Shown: piece after piece, positions 1-6,888 of the stretch
Layout: each line of letters opens with the position of its first letter
How positions within the stretch are numbered: the first letter of the stretch is position 1
From: Candidatus Woesearchaeota archaeon
GTDB taxonomy: Archaea > Nanobdellota > Nanobdellia > Woesearchaeales > GW2011-AR15
Assembly: GCA_016934775.1 (NCBI GenBank)
Contig: JAFGSP010000153.1
Location: 1-12,669, forward strand
Direction: 5' to 3'
Length of the DNA: 12,669 bases
Notes under the pieces: model-generated
Database searches by the model: none
Seen by the model: the letters and a program-made list of their open reading frames with translations, nothing else
What the model was told of the DNA's origin: nothing
Program-made: the position numbers and the translations under genes

Positions 1-1
1 G

Positions 2-535
2 ATCCCGGATATCAAGGAAAACTGGAATATACATTTCTCTGACACAGGTGTTAAGACAGGGATTGCAAAAAGACTATGGCTTGTAAAAGATTTGATTAAG
101 AGTCATCAATTTCACGTTACATATGGAGATGGTGTTTCGACAATCAATGTTCAGAAAGTTGTGGAATTTCATAATGAGATGAACAAAAAGCATAATGTTC
201 TTGGTACAATTTCTGCAATAAGACCTTTTTCCAAATATGGAATAATTGATTCAGAAGAATCAGGGTTGATAAATGCTTTCAGGGAAAAACCTCAGATGGA
301 AGAATATGTAAATATTGGATTTATTGTTCTTGAAAAAGAAGTATTCAAGTATTTCGAAGGGGTGAGGAAAGAGGATATGCTTGAGACCTCAATATTCCCT
401 AAGTTGGCAAAAGCAAAGAAACTTGCCATTTTCAAGACAGATGAGTTCTTCATGGGAATGGACAGCTACAAAGATTATGTGGTGCTTAATAGTATCTGGA
501 AAAAGGAAAAAAAATGGAAGGTATGGGAAAACTGA
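2..535 (+). CDS. rfbF: Glucose-1-phosphate cytidylyltransferase (5' partial)
   Basis: The frame is open from the left edge, so the N-terminus and the nucleotide-binding signature lie outside the window. Visible family features are the DTGVKTGIAKRL segment, then FHVTYGDGVS, a second half with FREKP and NIGFIVLE, and the C-terminal MDSYKDYVVLN. All resemble RfbF/DdhA/AscA enzymes, which make CDP-glucose from CTP and glucose-1-phosphate. This is the first step toward CDP-linked 3,6-dideoxyhexoses. A TTG at 92 could be taken as a start, but the family-like sequence continues upstream of it, so it is internal. The gene overlaps the next one by 22 nt and belongs with the 4,6-dehydratase and 3-dehydrase downstream. 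Product identity is firm from motifs and context; only about the last 177 residues are seen. Confidence 0.9.
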   Translation: MPDIKENWNIHFSDTGVKTGIAKRLWLVKDLIKSHQFHVTYGDGVSTINVQKVVEFHNEMNKKHNVLGTISAIRPFSKYGIIDSEESGLINAFREKPQMEEYVNIGFIVLEKEVFKYFEGVRKEDMLETSIFPKLAKAKKLAIFKTDEFFMGMDSYKDYVVLNSIWKKEKKWKVWEN

Positions 536-1428
536 ATATTCTTGTGACAGGAGGTAATGGTTTTATAGGTAGCCATCTACTTGAGAAGCTGGGGGATAAT
601 GTTATTGCACTTGTGAGGCCAACATCTGATCTTTCAAGAATATCCCATCTTAATGTGGAAAAGGTATTGTGGGATGATTATGAGTCAGTTTTTACCAGAA
701 AAAAAATTGATCTAGTGCTTCATCTGGCTACGCGTTATATCAAGATTCACAAGACTGCTGATGAAGCAAAAGAGATTCTTAATTCAAATGTTTTGGTGCC
801 TTCAAAATTGCTTGAGGTCTGTGCCAGGAATAAAGTAAAATTCTTTATCAATACAGGGACATTTTTTGAATATAAAGAAAGCGCTGAACTTCTAAATGAA
901 AAAAGTGAAAGGCAGCCGTTCAATCTTTATGCGGCGTCAAAAATTTCGTTTGAGGAGATTCTGAAACATTATTCAAATAATGGGATGAAATGCCTTACCT
1001 TGAGACTTTTTTCCCCTTATGGTGAGAAAAGCGGGAACAAGGTTCTTATACAGATAATAAAGGCAGGATTGAGAAACGAAGAGATTACTCTTTATGACGG
1101 TAATCAAAAGCTGAATTGGACATATGTTGAGGACATTGTATCTTCCTATCTTGATTCAATCAAATATATTAGAAAAATGAAAACTATGTATGATGATTTT
1201 AACATATGCAGTGACTCCTGTCTTTCTCTTAAAGAAGTCATTCCTATAATTGAGAATGTTCTGGGTATGAAAATAAGAGCAAGATTCATACCTTTGAAAG
1301 GGAAAGAGATCTTTTTTTCAAAAGGGGACAACACTAAAACAGCAGAATTAATGGGCTGGAAGCCTAATTATTCCTTTGAAGAAGGGATTAAAAAAACCAT
1401 AGAATATTACAAGGAGAGGTTAGAATGA
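514..1428 (+). CDS. NAD-dependent epimerase/dehydratase (extended SDR), probable CDP-sugar reductase
   Basis: Extended short-chain dehydrogenase of 304 residues. The N-terminal Rossmann glycine motif TGGNGFIG is at residues 12-19, the NTGTFF segment holding the likely catalytic Ser/Thr is near 113-118, and the Tyr-x3-Lys pair is Y139/K143 in YAASK. The family acts on the 4-keto or 4-hydroxyl group of nucleotide sugars. Between CDP-glucose pathway genes and next to an RmlC-like epimerase, the likely role is NAD(P)H reduction of a CDP-4-keto-3,6-dideoxyhexose, as done by AscF, paratose synthase or abequose synthase. That substrate is inferred. The start at 514 has an AAGGA about 7 nt upstream; an ATG at 523 is the alternative and would begin MGKLNILVTGG. 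It overlaps the cytidylyltransferase upstream and meets the next gene in a 4-nt ATGA. Confidence 0.85.
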   Translation: MEGMGKLNILVTGGNGFIGSHLLEKLGDNVIALVRPTSDLSRISHLNVEKVLWDDYESVFTRKKIDLVLHLATRYIKIHKTADEAKEILNSNVLVPSKLLEVCARNKVKFFINTGTFFEYKESAELLNEKSERQPFNLYAASKISFEEILKHYSNNGMKCLTLRLFSPYGEKSGNKVLIQIIKAGLRNEEITLYDGNQKLNWTYVEDIVSSYLDSIKYIRKMKTMYDDFNICSDSCLSLKEVIPIIENVLGMKIRARFIPLKGKEIFFSKGDNTKTAELMGWKPNYSFEEGIKKTIEYYKERLE

Positions 1429-1892
1429 GAAATGTTTCCGGGGAGATAGACGGTGTCACAATAAAAAGTCTGAGAAAGATTCCTGATGAGAGAGGTTGCA
1501 TTATGCATATGATGAGAAGAGATGATGAAAACTTCAAAGAATTTGGTGAGATTTATTTTTCAGTTGTATATTCTGGTGTAATAAAGGGATGGCACTTACA
1601 TAAGAAAATGGTTCTGAATTATGCTGTTGTTTCAGGGATGATCAAACTTGTGCTTTATGATGATCGAGAAGATTCAATAACTAGAGGAAATAAGATGGAA
1701 ATCTTCATGGGAGACCAGAATTATGTCCTTGTCACAGTTCCTCCTCTTGTCTGGAACGGGTTTAAGGGAATTGGAACTGAAAGAGCAATTGTAGCTAATT
1801 GTTCGACATTGCCGCATGATCCCGAAGAGATTATCCGATTAGATCCTTTTGACAAGACTATACCTTATTCGTGGGATATTAAACATGGATGA
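1425..1892 (+). CDS. RmlC-like cupin nucleotide-sugar epimerase
   Basis: A 155-residue protein resembling dTDP-4-dehydrorhamnose 3,5-epimerases. It has an early DERG motif (residues 21-24), the KGWHLHKK segment (54-61) corresponding to the RmlC RGLHYQ strand with the catalytic-base His, PPLVWNGF (106-113) where RmlC has the PxGxAHGF strand, and a family-like tail LPHDPEEIIRLDPFD. It is shorter than the usual RmlC of about 180 residues. The His of the AHGF strand is replaced by Trp-Asn, so chemistry or substrate may differ, for example a single-site 5-epimerase such as AscE. The neighbours suggest a CDP-4-keto-3,6-dideoxyhexose substrate, which is inference. The ATG start lies in the ATGA overlap with the upstream stop, with GGAGAGG 5 to 12 nt ahead; the end overlaps the next gene by 8 nt. 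Confidence 0.8.
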   Translation: MRNVSGEIDGVTIKSLRKIPDERGCIMHMMRRDDENFKEFGEIYFSVVYSGVIKGWHLHKKMVLNYAVVSGMIKLVLYDDREDSITRGNKMEIFMGDQNYVLVTVPPLVWNGFKGIGTERAIVANCSTLPHDPEEIIRLDPFDKTIPYSWDIKHG

Positions 1893-2931
1893 TTTTTATA
1901 AGGGTAAAAAGATTTTTGTAACAGGGCATACAGGATTTAAAGGTTCTTGGCTGTCTTTTATGCTTATTTCTTTCGGGGCTAGATTGTCTGGATATGCACT
2001 TTCTCCCGGGACTAATCCTTCTCTTTTTAAGATTCTGGGATTGGATACTCAAATGAAAAACTATTATCTGGATATTAGAAACTATACTCAATTGTCAAAA
2101 GCAATCAAAAATGAAAAACCAGAAATATTGTTTCATCTTGCTGCACAGCCGATTGTTAGGGAAAGTTTTGATTCACCAGTATATACTTTTGAGACAAATG
2201 TAATCGGGACAGCCAATATTTTGGAATGCATCCGTCAAAGCAGTACAATTAAATCAGCGGTTATTGTGACAACGGATAAAGTGTATGAAATAAAGCATGA
2301 ATTTCCTTATAATGAGTCAGATGAGCTTGGTGGTCATGATCCTTACAGCGCCTCCAAAGCATGTGCTGAACTTGTTGTTAAATCGTATCTAAGGTCATTT
2401 AAGAACCTACCTTCAGTGGCAACAGCCAGGTCTGGAAATGTTATTGGAGGCGGGGATTGGGCAGAAGACAGGCTAGTTCCAGATATTTTGAGGCATTTAT
2501 TCGAGGAAAAAGATCTGCTCATAAGGAACCCTGAAGCGATTAGGCCGTGGCAGCATGTGCTTGAGCCAACCAAGGGATATCTTCAATTGGCTAAAGAACT
2601 TTATTTTAATAATAATCTTGGAGGAGCATGGAATTTCGGTCCAGAACCAGACAGCTTTGTTGATGTGAAAAGTCTCATCGAGATGAGTTTTAGGATACTA
2701 AATATAAACAAGGAAATTCAGGTCCAAAGAGATTCTGTAAAACACGAGACTAAGATACTTAGGATTGACAACTCAAAGGCAAAAGAGAAACTTAACTGGT
2801 CTCCAAAACTCAGATTGACAGAATCACTTGACTGGACATTTCAATGGTATAAGTGTTTTTACAATAACCAGAATGTTCTGGAGCTAACAGAAAAGCAGAT
2901 TAAAGAATATATAAAAAATGACAGATCCTAA
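1885..2931 (+). CDS. rfbG: CDP-glucose 4,6-dehydratase
   Basis: Converts CDP-glucose to CDP-4-keto-6-deoxyglucose using bound NAD+. The 348-residue product has the NAD-binding TGHTGFKG at 13-20, AAQPIVRES near 86-94, TTDKVYE at 129-135 and the catalytic Y154-x3-K158 in YSASKACAE. It then has GNVIGGGDWAEDRLVPD and IRPWQHVLEP, which are highly characteristic of RfbG/DdhB/AscB. Length matches the family at about 350 to 360 residues. A TTG at 1849 in the same frame would add 12 unlikely residues. The ATG at 1885 places MDDFYKGKKIFVTG correctly and gives an 8-nt overlap with the epimerase. Its 3' end overlaps the 3-dehydrase by 14 nt, whose product uses this enzyme's product as substrate. Confidence 0.95.
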   Translation: MDDFYKGKKIFVTGHTGFKGSWLSFMLISFGARLSGYALSPGTNPSLFKILGLDTQMKNYYLDIRNYTQLSKAIKNEKPEILFHLAAQPIVRESFDSPVYTFETNVIGTANILECIRQSSTIKSAVIVTTDKVYEIKHEFPYNESDELGGHDPYSASKACAELVVKSYLRSFKNLPSVATARSGNVIGGGDWAEDRLVPDILRHLFEEKDLLIRNPEAIRPWQHVLEPTKGYLQLAKELYFNNNLGGAWNFGPEPDSFVDVKSLIEMSFRILNINKEIQVQRDSVKHETKILRIDNSKAKEKLNWSPKLRLTESLDWTFQWYKCFYNNQNVLELTEKQIKEYIKNDRS

Positions 2932-4192
2932 GATAATTGAGCTTGTTAAATCAATGTATAAAGAGAATGTTCTTCCTTATAATAAAGTCCCTTGCTCTGG
3001 AAAATGTTATGATGAGAAGGAAATCATTAATCTCATAGAAGCTTCATTTGAGGGATGGTGGACTGAAGATAAATGGGTTACCCTTTTTGAGAAAAAACTG
3101 GAGGAATTTACTAATATGAGGGATGTGATTACTGTGAATTCCGGTTCTTCAGCTAATCTTGTATGTGCATTTACATTGGCATCACCTCAGCTTGGAGAAA
3201 AGAGAATCAAAAAAGGAGATGAGATAATATCTGTTGCTGCTTGTTTTCCAACAACTATAAATCCTTTTGTTCTGATAGGGGCAGTTCCTGTATTTGTTGA
3301 TGTTGAACTTGGTACTTATAATGCTAATGTTGAGCAGATTGAAAGAGCAATTACTCAAAAAACAAAGGCAATTGTTCTGGCGCATACTTTAGGAAACCCA
3401 TTTGACTTAAAAAGGATATCTCAACTATGTGAAAAACATAATCTCTGGCTAGTAGAGGATAACTGTGATGCTTTAGGTTCTGCCTATGAAGGCCGTCTGA
3501 CAGGCACATTTGGCGATATTGCAACATGCAGTTTTTATCCTGCTCATCACATAACCACAGCTGAGGGAGGAGCCCTTTTTATCAATGATGCTAAATTGAG
3601 CAGACTTGCCAGATCAATAAGAGATTGGGGAAGAGATTGTTGGTGCAGTACTGGAAGAGATAACACATGTGGAAAAAGGTTTGAGTGGGAATTAGGACAG
3701 CTTCCAAAGGGATATGATCATAAGTATATTTATTCTGAGTTGGGATTTAATCTCAAAATGACAGACCTTCAGGCAGCAATCGGATGTGCCCAGATGGATA
3801 AACTAGAAGGTTTCATTCTACAAAGAAAGAAAAATTTTAATTATCTCGGAAAAAAATTGGAGAGCTTTAAGAACAAGCTTATATTACCTGAACCTACAAA
3901 GGGAGCTGACCCTTCATGGTTTGGATTCCCCCTGACAGTTAAAGACGGAAACAGGATTCAGCTTATCAACTACCTAAATGAGAGGGGGATAGCAACAAGA
4001 CTATTGTTTGGTGGCAATATAGTCAAACAGCCTTATTTCATTGATTATAAAATCCCCCATAGATATCCGAATGAACTTGTTAATACAGATATTGTTATGA
4101 ATAACACCTTTTGGATTGGAGTTTTTCCTATGCTTGACGAGAAACATTTGGATTATGTATATGAAAAAATGAGGGAGTATTATGAAGCCTAG
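2918..4192 (+). CDS. rfbH: CDP-4-dehydro-6-deoxyglucose 3-dehydrase (RfbH/DdhC/AscC, E1)
   Basis: PMP-dependent, iron-sulfur dehydrase that removes the C3 hydroxyl of CDP-4-keto-6-deoxyglucose. The 424-residue length and fold match the DegT/DnrJ/EryC1 aminotransferase group. The diagnostic change is visible: in SFYPAHHITTAEGG the Schiff-base lysine is replaced by His210, so the enzyme cannot transaminate in the usual way. The [2Fe-2S] ligands C183, C241, C243 and C251 follow the known E1 spacing C-x57-C-x-C-x7-C exactly. E1 normally receives electrons from an NADH-dependent flavin/iron-sulfur reductase (RfbI/DdhD/AscD), which is absent from the visible part of the operon. The ATG start lies inside the end of rfbG (14-nt overlap), and the 3' end overlaps the glycosyltransferase by 11 nt. 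Confidence 0.96.
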   Translation: MTDPKIIELVKSMYKENVLPYNKVPCSGKCYDEKEIINLIEASFEGWWTEDKWVTLFEKKLEEFTNMRDVITVNSGSSANLVCAFTLASPQLGEKRIKKGDEIISVAACFPTTINPFVLIGAVPVFVDVELGTYNANVEQIERAITQKTKAIVLAHTLGNPFDLKRISQLCEKHNLWLVEDNCDALGSAYEGRLTGTFGDIATCSFYPAHHITTAEGGALFINDAKLSRLARSIRDWGRDCWCSTGRDNTCGKRFEWELGQLPKGYDHKYIYSELGFNLKMTDLQAAIGCAQMDKLEGFILQRKKNFNYLGKKLESFKNKLILPEPTKGADPSWFGFPLTVKDGNRIQLINYLNERGIATRLLFGGNIVKQPYFIDYKIPHRYPNELVNTDIVMNNTFWIGVFPMLDEKHLDYVYEKMREYYEA

Positions 4193-4925
4193 ACTTCTGA
4201 TTTACATACCTACAAGGAATAGCTCAAATACAATAATTTCTGTGCTGAAGAGGATACCAAAAAACTTTATGAGTTATATTGACAAAATATTGATTGTTGA
4301 CAATTGCAGCATCGACGATACTATAAAAAAAATTAGGGAATATAAGAACACGAGCAAGCTTGGGAAGAGAATAGCAATAATCAAAAACAAGAAAGATAGG
4401 GGATATGGTGGGTCACAGAAAGTAGGATACAGATATGGGATTGATAATAAGTATGATTATGTTGTTATGTTGCATTCAGATGGCCAATATCCACCAGAAT
4501 ATATTCCCCCGCTTTATAAAAAAATCCAGACTATAAATGGAGACCTTGTCTTCGGTTCCAGGATTGCAGGTGAGCCTTTTAAGGGGAAAATGAGTGTGGT
4601 CAGATATGGTGGGAATAGGGTTCTAACCTTGCTTGAAAATATCGCTTTAGGGACAAAATTATCGGAATTTCATTCAGGGTTCAGGATTTTCAATGTCAGA
4701 TCCTTAAAGGCTATCCCTTTTGAGAGATGCACAAATAATTATTATTTTGACAGCCAAATAATGTTTTTACATGTAAGAAACAAGAGAAAAATCGGTGAAA
4801 TAGTGATACCAACAAACTACGGAAAAGAATCCCAATCTCCTTCATGGATAGAACTTATCTCTTACTCCTTGAACATTTTAAAAGAGATTCTGCTTTATAT
4901 ATTAAGATTTAGCCCTTACTCTTGA
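4182..4925 (+). CDS. Family 2 glycosyltransferase
   Basis: A 247-residue GT-A fold enzyme. The N-terminus LLIYIPTRNSSNTI is the first nucleotide-sugar binding strand, ILIVDNCSIDDT (residues 36-47) is the second, and LHSDGQYPPE (97-106) carries the metal-binding acidic motif with D100. GSRIAGEP and EFHSGFRIF follow, as in dolichol-phosphate-mannose-synthase-like and O-antigen transferases. The C-terminus has a hydrophobic stretch, perhaps an amphipathic membrane anchor. It probably transfers a sugar, possibly the dideoxyhexose made by this operon, to a lipid or glycan acceptor on the inner face of the membrane. Donor and acceptor cannot be read from sequence. It is the last gene of the run, overlaps rfbH by 11 nt, and is followed by a 59-nt gap before a convergent gene. 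Confidence 0.88.
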   Translation: MKPRLLIYIPTRNSSNTIISVLKRIPKNFMSYIDKILIVDNCSIDDTIKKIREYKNTSKLGKRIAIIKNKKDRGYGGSQKVGYRYGIDNKYDYVVMLHSDGQYPPEYIPPLYKKIQTINGDLVFGSRIAGEPFKGKMSVVRYGGNRVLTLLENIALGTKLSEFHSGFRIFNVRSLKAIPFERCTNNYYFDSQIMFLHVRNKRKIGEIVIPTNYGKESQSPSWIELISYSLNILKEILLYILRFSPYS

Positions 4926-4984
4926 TATTTTAACCATGAAAACATAAATTTAGCCTGAATAATTAAGGAATTCAAGCATTCTTA

Positions 4985-6394
4985 TTAAGTGAAGTACTTC
5001 TCAAACAATAGTCTCTTTTGTTCACTTGCTTTTGACATGACGCGGCTTGAGAGAGATATTGGCCATATTGAGGGGATTTCTAGACAAGATTCAGTTAATT
5101 CTGTTCTAATCTCCTCAGAACATTTGAAATCAGATAAATCCATGGTATATCCGCATAGTGTTATAGGATTTTCAGGTTTTTTCTGCCCAGAAGTTGAGAA
5201 TCCTGATTTTTCAAGAATATTATGCATGAACCAATAATACTCAGCTGGTTTCCTGAACAAAGGGACAACAGGACCGATATCTGTTCTTGGTGCAACAATA
5301 GACCCTTCATTGTTATGGAAAGGTTGTGCATTCGTGTCAATACAGGAATCCAACAAAGCTGCAGTATCATACCATCTGAAAAGAGGAAACGTCAATGTTG
5401 GCGTGTATACAAATAGTGTCAGTATGAGATATCCGATAAAAATAGCATTGGAATATTTTTTGCTATAGCAGGCGATAAATATTGTTAGTATAGCAAGGAC
5501 AGGAACCAGGGCGGGCATTTTGACCCTGGTAAAAAACCCATATTTGAGATTCATCACAAAAACCTGAAGAAGAATAGCAGATATGAAAAGCAATGCGGTA
5601 GATGAAAACTCTTTTTTTCTAGTCTTCCAAATAAAATATCCTCCGAATACTATTAAAGGGATTATGAAAAAGGCGCTGAAGAATATTATCTCCATAATTC
5701 CATTTTTGAAATCGCCTGCCATAATATTGTTGATTTCAAAGACATAGTAATAAATAGTGGTCAAGGGGATTTTAATGTGGATAAGCCACCAGAGAATCAT
5801 GCTTAAGAACCCTCCTGAGATAAAGGCATATAATTTCTTTCTACTCTTTAAGAAATACCTAATTGTATAATATGCGCCAAGAGCCAGAGAACCCAAGACC
5901 GTTACAGGATTGACAGTGAATAATAGGAACAAGGTTGCTCCTTTTAAAAAAGGCTTCCTGAACCAAAAGAACAAAAGAGCAAACAATATTGCCCAAAAAT
6001 CGTATCTAAGAAAAGACATAGTCAATCCAGTATAACCTGCAAGAAATACCCAGCTTGCGGCATGAGGGTTCTTGAATCTTTCTCTCTTTGCTATGGAATA
6101 TACCAGAAATGCACAAAAAAATACACCCAACACACTTAGAAATGCAAAAACTAGAATAGCTGCTGCAGATTGCCCAGTTATCAAAAATACAGTGGAGAGG
6201 ATATAGTTCTCAAGCAATAGATGATGTTCAAAGAAATCTATATAAGGGATTAATCCGGTAGATATCCAGTATGAATCAAGCATCTGTGCAATAGGATCTG
6301 TAAAAACTCTGCTGGTGGTCTGGAGTATCACCAACAAACCTAGAAACACATAAATTAACCAGACTTTAAGATTTTCAAGTGACTGTTTTTTCAT
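4985..6394 (-). CDS. Multi-pass membrane protein, probable GT-C glycosyltransferase
   Basis: A 469-residue protein with roughly ten hydrophobic membrane segments and a shorter soluble C-terminus. Early in the protein an acidic loop, TDPIAQMLDSYW then GLIPYIDFFEHH (residues 32-58), matches the first-loop pattern of GT-C enzymes such as the PMT/ArnT group. There, Asp/Glu residues act in transfer from a lipid-linked sugar on the outer face of the membrane. I chose ATG 6394 with AGGAAA about 6 nt upstream. The frame stays open to 6598, but that extension crosses the tRNA-Cys gene. The 5' end is 32 nt downstream of tRNA-Cys on the same strand. It converges on the polysaccharide operon, and a role in the same glycan or in S-layer glycosylation is plausible but inferred. 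Confidence 0.75.
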   Translation of the reverse strand: MKKQSLENLKVWLIYVFLGLLVILQTTSRVFTDPIAQMLDSYWISTGLIPYIDFFEHHLLLENYILSTVFLITGQSAAAILVFAFLSVLGVFFCAFLVYSIAKRERFKNPHAASWVFLAGYTGLTMSFLRYDFWAILFALLFFWFRKPFLKGATLFLLFTVNPVTVLGSLALGAYYTIRYFLKSRKKLYAFISGGFLSMILWWLIHIKIPLTTIYYYVFEINNIMAGDFKNGIMEIIFFSAFFIIPLIVFGGYFIWKTRKKEFSSTALLFISAILLQVFVMNLKYGFFTRVKMPALVPVLAILTIFIACYSKKYSNAIFIGYLILTLFVYTPTLTFPLFRWYDTAALLDSCIDTNAQPFHNNEGSIVAPRTDIGPVVPLFRKPAEYYWFMHNILEKSGFSTSGQKKPENPITLCGYTMDLSDFKCSEEIRTELTESCLEIPSIWPISLSSRVMSKASEQKRLLFEKYFT

Positions 6395-6413
6395 CAGATT
6401 TCCTGTTTTCTTT

Positions 6414-6425
6414 AAAAAAATAAAA
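6414..6425 (-). terminator. Oligo-T run after tRNA-Cys
   Basis: On the - strand TTTT-A-TTTTTTT begins one base beyond the first unpaired base after the tRNA discriminator. Archaeal RNA polymerase terminates at oligo-T tracts, so this could end tRNA-Cys transcription or let part of it run on into the membrane glycosyltransferase. It is judged from composition only. Confidence 0.45.
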
Positions 6426-6426
6426 G

Positions 6427-6538
6427 AGCGAGGGGGGAGACTCGAACTCCCGATGGTCGGGCTCTGAATTTCATCGCATTTCTGCTCATCAGCCTTAACC
6501 ATTGCAGCCGACTGCCTTAGCCGCTTGGCGACCCCCGC
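6427..6538 (-). tRNA. trnC: tRNA-Cys(GCA), intron-containing
   Basis: Reading the - strand, acceptor GCGGGGG (6538-6532) pairs with CCCTCGC (6434-6428) with one G-U, and the discriminator is U at 6427, as expected for Cys. The D-arm has GCC/GGC with G18-G19. The anticodon stem GTCGG (6512-6508) pairs with CCGAC (6460-6456). The T-arm is GGGAG-TTCGAGT-CTCCC. The loop reads C-T-GCA-A, giving a GCA anticodon. A 40-nt insert lies between positions 37 and 38; without it the tRNA is 72 nt. CCA is not encoded. A TATA-like box lies about 29 nt upstream. Confidence 0.92.
6462..6501 (-). other. tRNA-Cys intron (40 nt, position 37/38)
   Basis: Boundaries are set by assuming the usual archaeal site after base 37, which leaves a 7-base anticodon loop. 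The 3' side fits a BHB: CAG near the intron end can pair with C32-T33-G34, leaving a bulge AG|C. The 5' side does not give a clean second helix by eye, so the motif looks relaxed. A TGATGA and a GCGATGA inside resemble C/D-box sRNA box C, but no matching CTGA box D follows. Exact splice points could be off by a base. Confidence 0.7.
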
Positions 6539-6560
6539 GATAGCTATTGAAAAAACTGAC

Positions 6561-6572
6561 ATATTTATAAAA
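6561..6572 (-). promoter_or_regulatory. TATA-like promoter of tRNA-Cys
   Basis: The - strand reads TTTTATAAATAT, centred about 29 nt upstream of the tRNA 5' end at 6538. This is the expected archaeal TATA spacing for a transcript starting near the mature end. It may also serve the membrane glycosyltransferase by read-through. Confidence 0.6.
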
Positions 6573-6600
6573 GTTATTGAATGCTGTTTATAAAACAATA

Positions 6601-6612
6601 AAATATATATAC
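6601..6612 (+). promoter_or_regulatory. TATA-like promoter of the 62-residue membrane protein
   Basis: An AT-only AAATATATATAC lies 23 to 34 nt upstream of the ATG at 6635 and no clear ribosome site is seen, which suggests a leaderless mRNA. The surrounding DNA is very AT-rich and a second TTTATAAA lies at about 6587-6594, so the exact box is uncertain. Confidence 0.4.
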
Positions 6613-6634
6613 CTATAATAATCTAAACTCCGTC

Positions 6635-6823
6635 ATGAAAAGAATCTTAAACTGGATTGAAGAAGAAAAAATAACACTTATGATTATTCTGTTGAGCGTT
6701 GGTATCCTGTTTGGTTATGTTGCCCACTGGGAATTGCTTGGGTTGTATATTATACTATCAGTTCTTGTTCTGTCTGTTTTGAATATAGGTCATAAATTGT
6801 TCCTAAAAATTATAAAGAGATAG
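6635..6823 (+). CDS. Small two-helix membrane protein, function unknown
   Basis: A 62-residue protein with a charged N-terminus (MKRILNWIEEEK), two hydrophobic stretches at roughly residues 13-30 and 34-51 joined by AHWEL, and a basic C-terminus (KLFLKIIKR). That pattern suggests a hairpin membrane protein with both ends on the cytoplasmic side. No family is recognised. It sits alone between two tRNA genes, divergent from tRNA-Cys and convergent with tRNA-Arg, with a TATA-like box at leaderless distance. Its TAG stop runs into a perfect hairpin. Real coding status is likely but not certain at this length, since a hydrophobic AT-rich frame can arise by chance. Confidence 0.55.
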   Translation: MKRILNWIEEEKITLMIILLSVGILFGYVAHWELLGLYIILSVLVLSVLNIGHKLFLKIIKR

Positions 6824-6841
6824 CAGGGAATTAAACCCTGC
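6823..6841. terminator. Perfect 6-bp GC-rich hairpin between convergent genes
   Basis: GCAGGG (6823-6828) and CCCTGC (6836-6841) form a perfect inverted repeat with the 7-nt AT loop AATTAAA. It starts on the last base of the small membrane gene's TAG stop and lies 11 nt beyond the 3' end of tRNA-Arg. It therefore separates two convergent transcripts and can form in either RNA. A terminator or 3'-end processing or stability element is inferred; no U-run follows directly. Confidence 0.45.
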
Positions 6842-6888
6842 CCATATATTCACGGCCTAGGGAGGATTTGAACCCCCGACCTTCAGCT

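Noticed and set aside
4967..4984. Possible hairpin AGGAAT...ATTCTT between the convergent operon and membrane gene
   Set aside because: Only 6 pairs including a G-U, all AT-rich, with no T-run; too weak to call a terminator.
4989..5416. Short + and - frames at the 3' end of the membrane glycosyltransferase
   Set aside because: They overlap its coding region in other frames and show no start signals or motifs.
6395..6598. N-terminal extension of the membrane glycosyltransferase frame (68 extra codons)
   Set aside because: It reads straight through the whole tRNA-Cys gene. The ATG at 6394 has a proper AGGAAA site and starts a normal membrane-protein N-terminus.
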